Source of the DNA: Pseudoalteromonas sp. NC201
GTDB taxonomy: Bacteria; Pseudomonadota; Gammaproteobacteria; Enterobacterales; Alteromonadaceae
Reading direction: 5' to 3'
DNA length: 64,000 nt
NCBI RefSeq assembly: GCF_002850255.1
Contig: NZ_CP022522.1
Span: forward strand, 748,097-812,096
In this document: positions 37,732-46,166 of the stretch, one piece after another
Layout of the letters: each line of letters starts with the position of its first letter
Position numbering within the stretch: position 1 is the first letter of the stretch
The notes under the pieces: model-generated
Seen by the model: only the letters and a program-made list of their open reading frames with translations
The model's database searches: none
Told to the model about the DNA's origin: nothing
Position numbers and translations under genes: made by a program

Positions 37732-38415
37732 TCACTGTCGTTTGCCAAAAATATCAGTACCAATGCGAACCATAGTGGAACCTGCTGCAATCGCAGTGTC
37801 TAAATCGCCACTCATTCCCATCGATAAGGTATCTAGCTGTTGATATTGGTCCTTTAGTCTATCAAAGCAAGCGCGCATTTGCTGGAAATATTGTAATTGC
37901 TTTTGTTTATCATCGGTTTGCTCAGTGATAGTCATCAAGCCACGAAGCTCCAATTGACGACAGTCATTAATAAACTGCGCGAGCGTATCAACCTCATTGG
38001 GATGACAACCTGATTTGTTGTCATCACCGCTAATATTGACCTGCAATAGCACCTTGAGTGGCTTTAAGTTTGTTGGTCTTTGCTCATTTAGCCTGCGTGC
38101 GATTTTCTCTCTATCCACGCTTTGTACCCAATGGAAGTTTTCGGCGACTAATCTTGATTTATTGGACTGGATTGGACCAATAAAGTGCCATTCAAGCGCT
38201 TTGTTTTGTTTAAAATAGGCAACTTTATCAACCGCTTCTTGTACGTAAGATTCACCGAATTGGGTTTGACCTGCCGCAATTGCAGCCTCAATATCGGCGA
38301 TAGGTTTGGTTTTAGAAACCGCGAGTAATTGTACTGTTTCGCTGAATTGACAGTTTTGTTTGGCTTTTTCTATCCTGCCGTAGGCGTTATCTAAGCGTTC
38401 TGCTATTGTAACCAT
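37732..38415 (-). CDS. yggS: Pyridoxal phosphate homeostasis protein YggS
   Basis: A 227-residue PLP-binding protein (PROSC/COG0325 family) with the cofactor lysine at position 35 in LLAVSKTKP. HFIGPIQSNK and LSMGMSGDLDTAIAAGSTMV complete the PLP site. It buffers free pyridoxal phosphate and affects amino-acid balance. It is first in the proC operon and divergent from pilT, as in many gammaproteobacteria. Confidence 0.95.
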   Translation of the reverse strand: MVTIAERLDNAYGRIEKAKQNCQFSETVQLLAVSKTKPIADIEAAIAAGQTQFGESYVQEAVDKVAYFKQNKALEWHFIGPIQSNKSRLVAENFHWVQSVDREKIARRLNEQRPTNLKPLKVLLQVNISGDDNKSGCHPNEVDTLAQFINDCRQLELRGLMTITEQTDDKQKQLQYFQQMRACFDRLKDQYQQLDTLSMGMSGDLDTAIAAGSTMVRIGTDIFGKRQ

Positions 38416-38445
38416 ATAGTACTAGTGCTCATTGTGGAGTTATAA

Positions 38446-39492
38446 ATGGATATTACAGAATTATTGGCTTTTAGTGTTCAACACAAAGCATCTGACTTAC
38501 ACCTTTCTTCAGGTGTTTCCCCTATGATCCGCGTTGACGGGGACGTACGTCGGGTGAATATCCCGCCGTTAGAAGCAAAAGACGTCAGCAGCCTCATCTA
38601 CGATATTATGAATGATAATCAACGTCGTGACTATGAGCAAAACCTTGAGGTAGATTTCTCGTTCGAAGTGCCAAATCTGGCGCGTTTTCGTGTTAACGCC
38701 TTTAATTCAAATCGTGGTCCTGCTGCGGTGTTCCGTACCATTCCAAATCAAGTGCTGAGCTTAGATGATTTGGGGGCACCAGACATTTTTACCAAAATTT
38801 CCGACAACCCACGTGGCTTAGTATTGGTAACCGGCCCGACAGGTTCTGGTAAATCAACCACCCTGGCTGCGATGGTGGATTATATTAATAACAACAAACA
38901 TCACCATATTCTAACCATCGAAGACCCGATAGAATTTGTTCACGACAACAAGCAAAGCCTTATTAACCAACGTGAAGTACATAGAGACACACACAGCTTT
39001 AACGCGGCGCTGAGAAGTGCACTCCGTGAAGACCCTGACGTTATTTTAGTTGGTGAATTACGTGATCTTGAGACCATTCGTTTAGCGCTAACTGCCGCGG
39101 AAACAGGCCACTTAGTATTTGGTACTTTGCATACTACCTCAGCACCTAAAACCATCGACCGTATTGTGGATGTGTTCCCAGGTGAAGAAAAAGACATGGT
39201 GCGATCTATGCTGTCAGAGTCGCTACAAGCGGTGATTTCACAAACACTGGTGAAAAAAGTTGGCGGCGGGCGCATAGCAGCGCATGAAATCATGCTCGGG
39301 ATCCCTGCTATTCGTAACCTTATTCGTGAAGACAAGATTGCACAGATGTATTCGGCAATTCAAACCGGTGCAATGCACGGTATGCAGACCATGGATCAAT
39401 GCCTTACAAATTTATTAAACCGTGGTTTGATCACACAGCAAGATGCGCGTGCAAAAGCGCATGACAAAAATCAGTTTAATAGCGGCTATTAA
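38446..39492 (+). CDS. pilT: Type IV pilus retraction ATPase PilT
   Basis: A 348-residue hexameric motor that depolymerises type IV pili for twitching and DNA uptake. Walker A GPTGSGKST is near residue 130, then Asp box ILTIEDPIEFVH, Walker B VILVGELRDLETI, and His box FGTLHTTSA. The C-terminal AIRNLIRE loop is needed for retraction in other species. pilU follows 14 bp downstream. Confidence 0.97.
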   Translation: MDITELLAFSVQHKASDLHLSSGVSPMIRVDGDVRRVNIPPLEAKDVSSLIYDIMNDNQRRDYEQNLEVDFSFEVPNLARFRVNAFNSNRGPAAVFRTIPNQVLSLDDLGAPDIFTKISDNPRGLVLVTGPTGSGKSTTLAAMVDYINNNKHHHILTIEDPIEFVHDNKQSLINQREVHRDTHSFNAALRSALREDPDVILVGELRDLETIRLALTAAETGHLVFGTLHTTSAPKTIDRIVDVFPGEEKDMVRSMLSESLQAVISQTLVKKVGGGRIAAHEIMLGIPAIRNLIREDKIAQMYSAIQTGAMHGMQTMDQCLTNLLNRGLITQQDARAKAHDKNQFNSGY

Positions 39493-39506
39493 GTAGTGGT
39501 GTAGCG

Positions 39507-40628
39507 ATGAATATAGAACCGTTTTTGCAAACGATGGCAAATCAGCAAGCATCCGACTTATTCGTCTCGGCAGGGCTTGCGGTGAGCGCCAAAATTGATG
39601 GCGAACTTAGAGCGTTAAGTGAAGAAAGCTTAGATGCCGAGCAGTCACTGAATCTTGTTACCTCGATTATGAGCGACAAGCAAAAGCAAGAATTCTTTAA
39701 CACTAAAGAGTGCAACTTTGCGATTGCTAACGATATCGGGCGTTTTCGTGTTTCAGCATTTTGGCAACGGGATTGTGCGGGCATGGTTATCCGCCGTATC
39801 GTTACTGCTATTCCTGATGTCAACGAGCTAGGTTTGCCGTCGGTACTGACCGATGTGATCATGTCCAAACGTGGCTTGGTGTTATTTGTAGGTGGTACGG
39901 GCACGGGTAAGTCAACTTCGCTTGCAGCACTGCTCGGTTATCGTAATCGTAACCAACGTGGCCACATTTTGACCATTGAAGATCCCATCGAATTTGTGCA
40001 TCAACACCAAAAAAGCATCATTACTCAGCGTGAGGTGGGCATTGATACTGACAGTTTTGAATCTGCCTTAAAAAGCTCATTACGCCAAGCGCCAGATGTT
40101 ATTTTAATTGGTGAAATTCGCTCGCAAGAAACCATGGAGTATGCACTGAGCTTTGCTGAAACGGGGCATTTATGCGTTGCAACCTTGCACGCCAATAATG
40201 CCAATCAGGCCATTGACCGTATCATGCACTTAGTCCCTAAAGAAAAGCACGATAAACTGAAGTACGATTTGGCGCTGAACTTACGTGCTATTGTGGCGCA
40301 ACAACTTGTGCCTTCTTCAAAGGGCGAAGGCCGAGAAGCCGCCATTGAAGTACTACTTAACTCCCCACTCGTTGCCGAGCTTATTAAAAAAGGCGATATT
40401 GGCTCAATTAAAGAGGCAATGGCAAAATCGAAAGACATGGGCATGCAAACCTTTGATCAAGCATTGTTTGAGCTTTATAAGCAGCAGCGGATCAACTATG
40501 CCGATGCCCTGCATCATGCTGACTCGCCAAACGATCTGCGCCTGATGATCAAGCTGCAAAATAATGAACAAAAAGGTGCGGGCTTCCTACAAGGGGTTAC
40601 GGTAGATGGGTTGGATTCGAAGAACTAA
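39507..40628 (+). CDS. pilU: PilT-dependent retraction ATPase PilU
   Basis: A 373-residue paralogue of PilT with Walker A GGTGTGKSTS, LTIEDPIEFVH, VILIGEIRSQETM and ATLHANNANQA. PilU assists PilT and adds retraction force. The C-terminal extension beyond PilT length is typical. Its last 23 bp overlap the next gene, which may therefore be co-translated. Confidence 0.95.
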   Translation: MNIEPFLQTMANQQASDLFVSAGLAVSAKIDGELRALSEESLDAEQSLNLVTSIMSDKQKQEFFNTKECNFAIANDIGRFRVSAFWQRDCAGMVIRRIVTAIPDVNELGLPSVLTDVIMSKRGLVLFVGGTGTGKSTSLAALLGYRNRNQRGHILTIEDPIEFVHQHQKSIITQREVGIDTDSFESALKSSLRQAPDVILIGEIRSQETMEYALSFAETGHLCVATLHANNANQAIDRIMHLVPKEKHDKLKYDLALNLRAIVAQQLVPSSKGEGREAAIEVLLNSPLVAELIKKGDIGSIKEAMAKSKDMGMQTFDQALFELYKQQRINYADALHHADSPNDLRLMIKLQNNEQKGAGFLQGVTVDGLDSKN

Positions 40629-41493
40629 ACGTAGCTACCTATTCTTCACTTTCGTGCTGAGCTTTGCTGGTGTACTTAATGCCAGCGAAGCACTTAATGT
40701 TTTTATTAGAGATGATGTCCTCGCTGATTATCAACGTTTTGTTGGTGAACGCGACGTCACAAAAATTACCGATTTTAGTGGCCAGTATTTACGCCGTGAT
40801 GTTGTCGATATGGTGGTAGCACAGCAAGCCTTGCAAAAAGGTGGCTTCGATAAAACGTTTATCTTTACTCCAGGTTTCGTCAGTTTTCGTGAATCCAATT
40901 TGCTTGAAAAAGGAGAGCAACTGCTTCACTTTGATAGCTATTGGAAAGCAGACCTTGAAAATAAAGGTCGGCTGCTTTTTATCAGTGAGCCGGTTATTCA
41001 AAAAGGTCAGTATTTTGCTGGTATTTATCACGGGATAGATAATCAAAAAGTAAAGCAGCTAAAAGAGGAGCAAGGGCTCACCCAGCTAACTTCGGTATCC
41101 AACCCTAAATGGCAGACCGACTGGCAAACCTTGGAGTTACTTCCGCTTAAACAACTTCATGCTGAATCCGATTGGATGTCACAAGCGCGTATGGTGAGCA
41201 AAGGTTGGGTCGACTTTATGTTGATGCCGCTTATGCCGAAGCTAGATAATCGTTTTGTTTTGGAAGATGTTGAGCTCATTGCTAATGAGCATCTAGTCGT
41301 GCTGTTAAACGACAGCAGGCACTTTGCGGTGTCTCGGCTTCATCCAGAAGGTGAACGAGCGTTTGCTGCATTACAAAAAGGTCTTGCAATACTTCGTGAG
41401 CAAGGCCGGATCACTAACGCATATCAGCAAGCTGGGTTAATACCTGATTTGGATAAGTACCAAGTCGTAAACCCCGTACAGGAGAGCCGCTAG
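40606..41493 (+). CDS. Periplasmic protein, solute-binding-like, coupled to pilU
   Basis: A 295-residue protein with an N-terminal signal peptide (SYLFFTFVLSFAGVLNASEA). The mature part resembles the fold of family 3 solute-binding proteins, with an opening LNVFIRDDV and a late stretch of the ELIANEHLVVLLNDSRH type, though similarity is weak. No transporter genes lie nearby. The start overlaps pilU by 23 bp, so expression with pilTU is likely. A link to pili is inferred only from position. Confidence 0.6.
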   Translation: MGWIRRTKRSYLFFTFVLSFAGVLNASEALNVFIRDDVLADYQRFVGERDVTKITDFSGQYLRRDVVDMVVAQQALQKGGFDKTFIFTPGFVSFRESNLLEKGEQLLHFDSYWKADLENKGRLLFISEPVIQKGQYFAGIYHGIDNQKVKQLKEEQGLTQLTSVSNPKWQTDWQTLELLPLKQLHAESDWMSQARMVSKGWVDFMLMPLMPKLDNRFVLEDVELIANEHLVVLLNDSRHFAVSRLHPEGERAFAALQKGLAILREQGRITNAYQQAGLIPDLDKYQVVNPVQESR

Positions 41494-41647
41494 TCATTCA
41501 TACTCCTGCTCGTGGCTAGAGTTGCTCTGCTAGGTGTACAAAAATGGCGACTTCACCATAGTGTTTAGAGGAATAAGAGTTGCCTTACTGCTGGTGATTG
41601 AAAGCGTTGAGAGTCCGTTAAATATGATGGACTTTTACAGACAGTTA

Positions 41648-41694
41648 GCCGTACCTTTAATATCAGTACTGAATTTTTGATATTAAAGGTCGGC
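41648..41694. other. Long stem-loop between convergent genes
   Basis: GCCG-T-ACCTTTAATATCA pairs with TGATATTAAAGGT-CGGC around a 12-base loop: 17 pairs with a single bulged T. TAG and CTA outside it may extend the stem past a second bulge. No T run follows on either strand, so it is not a standard terminator. The rest of the 308-bp gap 41494-41801 shows no gene. Confidence 0.6.
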
Positions 41695-41801
41695 GCTAGA
41701 TTGATATTTTTAGTGTGTTATTGCTACACCGACTATGCCGTGTATGAATATCAATTCACTTGGTGGAAAATAAAGCTCAACAGGCCCAAGAGTTAGGCAG
41801 G

Positions 41802-42251
41802 CTATTCCCACATTGCCTCAAAGTAGCTTTCGAGAATGATACAAGCGGACATGCCGTCTACCTTACCTTTTGCGAGATTCTTATAGCCACCTTGTTCAAA
41901 TAAACGTGCTCTGGCATCAGCTGTCGTCAAGCGCTCATCTTGTGTTTCTACCGGCAACCGGAAGTGGTTATGCAAGCGGTTAGCAAACTTTTTTGCTCTG
42001 AATGTTAAATCTTGATTGGTACCATCCATATTCAGTGGTAAGCCAACCACTAATAAATCAGGTTGCCACTCGTTAATGAATACCGCGATGTCATCCCAAT
42101 TTGGAATACCATCGTTTGCCTTAACTGCACCTAAGCTTGATGCGGTTGCGGTGATTTCTTGGCCGATAGCCAAGCCGATACTTTTAGTGCCAAAGTCAAA
42201 ACCGATGATGCTACGTTTACCTTTAGGCACTTTTTCTTTTTTGATTTCCAT
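41802..42251 (-). CDS. ruvX: Holliday junction resolvase-like RuvX (YqgF)
   Basis: A 149-residue RNase H-fold nuclease needed for pre-16S rRNA 5' end maturation in E. coli. The start [16 protein letters not shown] holds the first catalytic aspartate. [11 protein letters not shown] and ETQDERLTT are conserved. It follows yqgE by 42 bp in the gshB-yqgE-ruvX order common in gammaproteobacteria. Confidence 0.94.
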   Translation of the reverse strand: MEIKKEKVPKGKRSIIGFDFGTKSIGLAIGQEITATASSLGAVKANDGIPNWDDIAVFINEWQPDLLVVGLPLNMDGTNQDLTFRAKKFANRLHNHFRLPVETQDERLTTADARARLFEQGGYKNLAKGKVDGMSACIILESYFEAMWE

Positions 42252-42293
42252 GAATACTTCGTTTATTAACCTAAGCTCAAAATGACAGGCTAG

Positions 42294-42851
42294 TTACGCA
42301 TGACCCGCTTGCGAGCTTAATTGTGCAACGTCGAAACCAAGCATTTGCACTGCTTTTTCCCAACGCTTTTCGGGTGGCGTATTAAATATGATTTCGGGGT
42401 CAGCCTCGACGACTAACCAAGTGTTTTCTTTCAGTTCTTTCTCTAGCTGACCACTTACCCATCCGGCGTAGCCCAAGGTGATGATAAATCCTTCGGGAGA
42501 GTGTGATGACGTTAAAGAGGCTAAAACATCTTTTGATGTGGTGATCATAATTTCGGAACTAAGCTCTTGGCTTGAGGCGTAACCAAACTTTGGCGTATGT
42601 AATACAAAGCCTCTGTCGGTATGAACAGGCCCACCTGCGTAGATATTTACCTTAGCCGCTTGGCTAGATTTGTCGTTATCGATATCAATTTGATCAAGCA
42701 ATTCGCCCACGGTGATATCGATAGGGTGGTTTACCACCAACCCCATCGCGCCATCTTCGCTGTGTTCACAAAGATAGGTTACCGTATGATTGAAAAAAGG
42801 GTCGTCCATGCTGGGCATTGCCACTAAAAAGTGATTAGCGAGTGATTTCAT
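42294..42851 (-). CDS. yqgE: YqgE/AlgH family protein
   Basis: A 185-residue UPF0301 protein. It starts LANHFLVAMPSMDDPFF and contains YLCEHSEDGAMGLVVNHP and the YAGWVSGQLEKEL segment, all typical. The role is unknown; the Pseudomonas homologue AlgH affects alginate genes. It is in one operon with gshB upstream and ruvX downstream. Confidence 0.93.
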   Translation of the reverse strand: MKSLANHFLVAMPSMDDPFFNHTVTYLCEHSEDGAMGLVVNHPIDITVGELLDQIDIDNDKSSQAAKVNIYAGGPVHTDRGFVLHTPKFGYASSQELSSEIMITTSKDVLASLTSSHSPEGFIITLGYAGWVSGQLEKELKENTWLVVEADPEIIFNTPPEKRWEKAVQMLGFDVAQLSSQAGHA

Positions 42852-42870
42852 AACCAGACCCCCTTAATGG

Positions 42871-43830
42871 TTAGTTTTTAGTATGGTCGAGTTTTCGCTC
42901 GATCGCATCATAAAACTTATCCATAATTGAAATGTCATACGCCGCTTCAATTTCTTTTACGCAAGTTGGTGCGGTGACGTTGATTTCGGTGAGCTTATCG
43001 CCAATGATATCTAGGCCAACGAATATTAGGCCCTTTGCCTTTAACGTTGGGGCAATGGCTTCGGCAATTTTACGGTCCGATTCGCTAATAGGTCTTGCTT
43101 CACCACGGCCGCCTGCCGCGAGATTACCACGAGTTTCACCGCCTTGTGGAATGCGAGCCAAGCAGTACGGCATCACTTTACCATCTACCACTAACACGCG
43201 CTTATCACCGTCTTTAATGGCTGGAATATAGTTTTGCGCCATCGCATAGCGAGAGCCATGCTCGGTAAGCGTTTCGCAGATCACGCCAATATTTGCATCA
43301 TCTTGTTTCACTCTAAAAATAGACGCGCCGCCCATCCCATCTAAAGGCTTGAGAATGATATCGCCATGTTTAGCTAAAAACTCGCGAATTTGTGATTGAT
43401 TACGCGTAACCAAAGTATCTGGAGTATGCTCACTAAACCACGCCGTAAAGAGCTTTTCATTGGCGTCGCGCAGACTTTGTGGTTTATTTACCACAAGCGA
43501 ACCCGCAAGTTCAGCGCGCTCAAGAATATAAGTGGCGTAAATATATTCAGTATCAAAAGGTGGATCTTTACGCATTAAAATAACGTCAAGGTCGCCTAAA
43601 TCGATTTCTTGTTTCTCAGCTAGTTCATACCAATGGGAAGTATCGTCAAATACCTGCGCTTTTGCCGCGGTCGCTTTGGCAACGCCTTGGTACAAGAAAA
43701 GGTCATTCATTTCCATGTAATACAATTCATAGCCGCGCTGCTGTGCCGCCAGCATCATGGCAAACCCGGTGTCTTTTTTAATGTTAAAGCCACTGATTGG
43801 ATCGGAAATGATCCCTAATTTAATCGTCAT
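42871..43830 (-). CDS. gshB: Glutathione synthetase
   Basis: A 319-residue ATP-grasp enzyme that joins gamma-glutamylcysteine and glycine. LRKDPPFDTEYIYATYILE binds substrate, and KPLDGMGGASIFRV is the glycine-rich ATP loop. NVTAPTCVKEIEAA lies near the C terminus. The ATG at 43830 has GGGAG 5 bases before it and gives MTIKLGIISDP. The frame extends to 43842 but without family support. Confidence 0.96.
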   Translation of the reverse strand: MTIKLGIISDPISGFNIKKDTGFAMMLAAQQRGYELYYMEMNDLFLYQGVAKATAAKAQVFDDTSHWYELAEKQEIDLGDLDVILMRKDPPFDTEYIYATYILERAELAGSLVVNKPQSLRDANEKLFTAWFSEHTPDTLVTRNQSQIREFLAKHGDIILKPLDGMGGASIFRVKQDDANIGVICETLTEHGSRYAMAQNYIPAIKDGDKRVLVVDGKVMPYCLARIPQGGETRGNLAAGGRGEARPISESDRKIAEAIAPTLKAKGLIFVGLDIIGDKLTEINVTAPTCVKEIEAAYDISIMDKFYDAIERKLDHTKN

Positions 43831-43887
43831 AGACGCTCCCATTGCGCTTGCTGAGTTTACCCATGATATGGGGGTTGCTCTGTGTAT

Positions 43888-44622
43888 TTAAAGTGCTAAA
43901 TCGCCAAATTGCAGCTGTAGTGCGCTCAGTACTGTTAGCGCTGCGGTTTCTGTACGAAGTACACGTGGGCCTAAACGGACATCAACAAACCGCTGTTGAG
44001 CGGTAGCATCGAGCTCTTCATCGGTAAAGCCGCCTTCAGGCCCCACTAAAAAGCGGATCCCAGACTGACTATACGGCAGTGTTTTTATTGAATGTTCGGC
44101 GCGAGGGTGTAGTGTGACTTTTAACTCGTCGCTTTGCTGTGCAAGCCATTCAGACAACTCCATCGGTGGGTTAATAACAGTGATGGTATTACGTCCGGAT
44201 TGCTCGGCCGCGGCAATTGCTATCTTTTGCCATTGCTGGTGTTTTTTTGCTAGACGCTCACCACTTAATTTAACGCCGCAGCGTGTGGTAAACAAAGGGG
44301 TAATTTCGCTCACTCCCAGCTCTACCGACTTTTGAATTGTGAAGTCCATTTTATCACCGCGAGAAATCCCTTGCCCAAGATGTATGGCAAGTGGAGATTC
44401 TACATTTTTGTCTTCAAATGATTCAGGTACAGCAACAACTTTCTTTTTCCCAACTTCACTTAATTGACATAGGTACTCGCCGCCTTGTCCGTTGAACAGG
44501 CTGACTTTATCTTTGGTTGTCATTCTAAGCACTCGGCCTATGTGTCCTGCGGCGTCATCATCCAAAGTAACTGGCACACCAATGGCCAAAGGCGAGTCTT
44601 GATAAATATGTGGAATACGCAT
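43888..44622 (-). CDS. rsmE: 16S rRNA (uracil(1498)-N(3))-methyltransferase RsmE
   Basis: A 244-residue SPOUT methyltransferase that modifies U1498 in the ribosomal decoding site. An N-terminal PUA-like domain (HIGRVLRMTTKDKVSLFNG) is followed by the knotted SAM domain with FLVGPEGGFTDEEL and LGPRVLRTETAALTVL. It precedes gshB in the usual order, 58 bp away. Confidence 0.95.
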   Translation of the reverse strand: MRIPHIYQDSPLAIGVPVTLDDDAAGHIGRVLRMTTKDKVSLFNGQGGEYLCQLSEVGKKKVVAVPESFEDKNVESPLAIHLGQGISRGDKMDFTIQKSVELGVSEITPLFTTRCGVKLSGERLAKKHQQWQKIAIAAAEQSGRNTITVINPPMELSEWLAQQSDELKVTLHPRAEHSIKTLPYSQSGIRFLVGPEGGFTDEELDATAQQRFVDVRLGPRVLRTETAALTVLSALQLQFGDLAL

Positions 44623-44684
44623 AATTCGATTATTCAGTTGCTGTTTTGTGGCAATGGTAAGCGCTCGCGCACGGTTAGTCTACA

Positions 44685-45182
44685 TCATCCTGCCACTTTA
44701 GCTTTACCGCATAGTAACCCGGTGAGCTTGGCAAGCATCAAGTCAGGGTCGGGGAGGCCAGCGGTATCCGGATGACAAGATAAGTGATTGATTAATGCTT
44801 GTGAGTGCTGTTTAGTGATCTGAAAACCTTGCGGGGTTTGTTCGATTAAAAACCGGTGTGGGTGAAGAGAATCAAAAATAAAGCGCTGCTCCTCGGTAGC
44901 TAAATGATAGTCCAGAGAATAGAGCAGCACAGCATTAATGTTATGATGACGGTGCAAATAGCTGGCAAGTTCAGAGACGCTGATTTCATTGTCAAAGTCA
45001 CAATAACAGTAGTCTTTTATTTGCTCTTTAAACATCATCTTTAGCATTTGTTTGGTGTTGTCACCTGCGATAATTATATTACTGGCTTGGCTAGAGCGCA
45101 CATTTTGCAAATGCTCGACGAGTTCTTGGCTAAAATCCCAATTGCTATCTACCAGTAAAAGTCCATCACTTAAAGCATTCAT
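44685..45182 (-). CDS. Hypothetical protein
   Basis: A 165-residue soluble protein with no motif I can name. It starts MNALSDGLLLVDSNWDFSQE and has several histidines and cysteines in the second half. It lies 11 bp after the DUF350 gene and probably shares its transcript. No signal peptide is present. Confidence 0.6.
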   Translation of the reverse strand: MNALSDGLLLVDSNWDFSQELVEHLQNVRSSQASNIIIAGDNTKQMLKMMFKEQIKDYCYCDFDNEISVSELASYLHRHHNINAVLLYSLDYHLATEEQRFIFDSLHPHRFLIEQTPQGFQITKQHSQALINHLSCHPDTAGLPDPDLMLAKLTGLLCGKAKVAG

Positions 45183-45193
45183 GCAGTATTGCG

Positions 45194-46087
45194 TTACACC
45201 GAAAACAAGTTAATAAGTAAATAGCCTATTGAGCAGAAAACCGCAAACTCCAGACATGCGATGCCAACGTTATCTTGGTGGTCTACCTCTAGACCAATAT
45301 TGACCTTAGGTAAGGATAAATGCAGCAATACGTAACTACCAATGTAAAGAAAAAGCCACATTACACCGCAATGCATGACAACCGAAAACAAGTTTTCTAC
45401 CACTTTTGCTCCATGGTAGGGAGCGCTGTGCAGCCCCGCATACATGGCTAAAGAGAGGCCGATGGATTTGCCTGCATACCGAATACCAATCGAAGTGTTT
45501 CTGAGATTAAAATTTTGTTGTAAAGAAGCCCCTTGATTGAACTTGGCAAAGCGACTTTCTCTGATTTTACTATCTAGCGTATAAAGCAGCTGCAATAGCA
45601 TAAAGCCGAGGGCTACGACTAATAGATCGCTCCAGCCTTTCGGGTGCACCCAATGATATAAACCAAGCACCAATATGGTGTTACCGAGTAACATGCCGGA
45701 GTCCACCATCGCGGCGCAGATATTTTGCTTTAAAATCGCTTCTTCTTCGTCAAACTGATACAGAATCCATTTGCGATGGATCCATTGGCCGAAGTATACA
45801 AAGGCAATGATCAACCCTATATGTAAGGCCACTTGCAGAGGGTGTGCCTGTGCCCTCACCACGCCTAAGTCATTGAATAAGTATGCAACACAAATACACA
45901 GCATCGTCACTTGACTGGCATAGCTGATCCCAAGTGCAAAGTTGTCACGTTGTGCGAGCTCGTCATCCAGGAGATTGTTGGCGCTACGTTGGATCATTAA
46001 GCGCAGCAAAATAGTTAAACCGCAGACAATGACAAAGCAAATCAAAATCGCTAAAAAGTTGATATTGTTTAAAGACAAATAACTCAT
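45194..46087 (-). CDS. DUF350 membrane protein
   Basis: A 297-residue inner-membrane protein with about eight helices in two similar halves, each a DUF350 unit (for example ELAQRDNFALGISYASQVTM). Members include E. coli YjfL. Function is unknown. The gene is divergent from glnE across 79 bp and heads a two-gene unit with the hypothetical protein gene at 44685. Confidence 0.8.
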   Translation of the reverse strand: MSYLSLNNINFLAILICFVIVCGLTILLRLMIQRSANNLLDDELAQRDNFALGISYASQVTMLCICVAYLFNDLGVVRAQAHPLQVALHIGLIIAFVYFGQWIHRKWILYQFDEEEAILKQNICAAMVDSGMLLGNTILVLGLYHWVHPKGWSDLLVVALGFMLLQLLYTLDSKIRESRFAKFNQGASLQQNFNLRNTSIGIRYAGKSIGLSLAMYAGLHSAPYHGAKVVENLFSVVMHCGVMWLFLYIGSYVLLHLSLPKVNIGLEVDHQDNVGIACLEFAVFCSIGYLLINLFSV

Positions 46088-46166
46088 ACTCGGTGTAAGG
46101 TTGTGTTTTAGATAGAGTTACTATAACACTGCTCACAAAGAGAGCCAGTCTACCGTGGAGTTTTTT

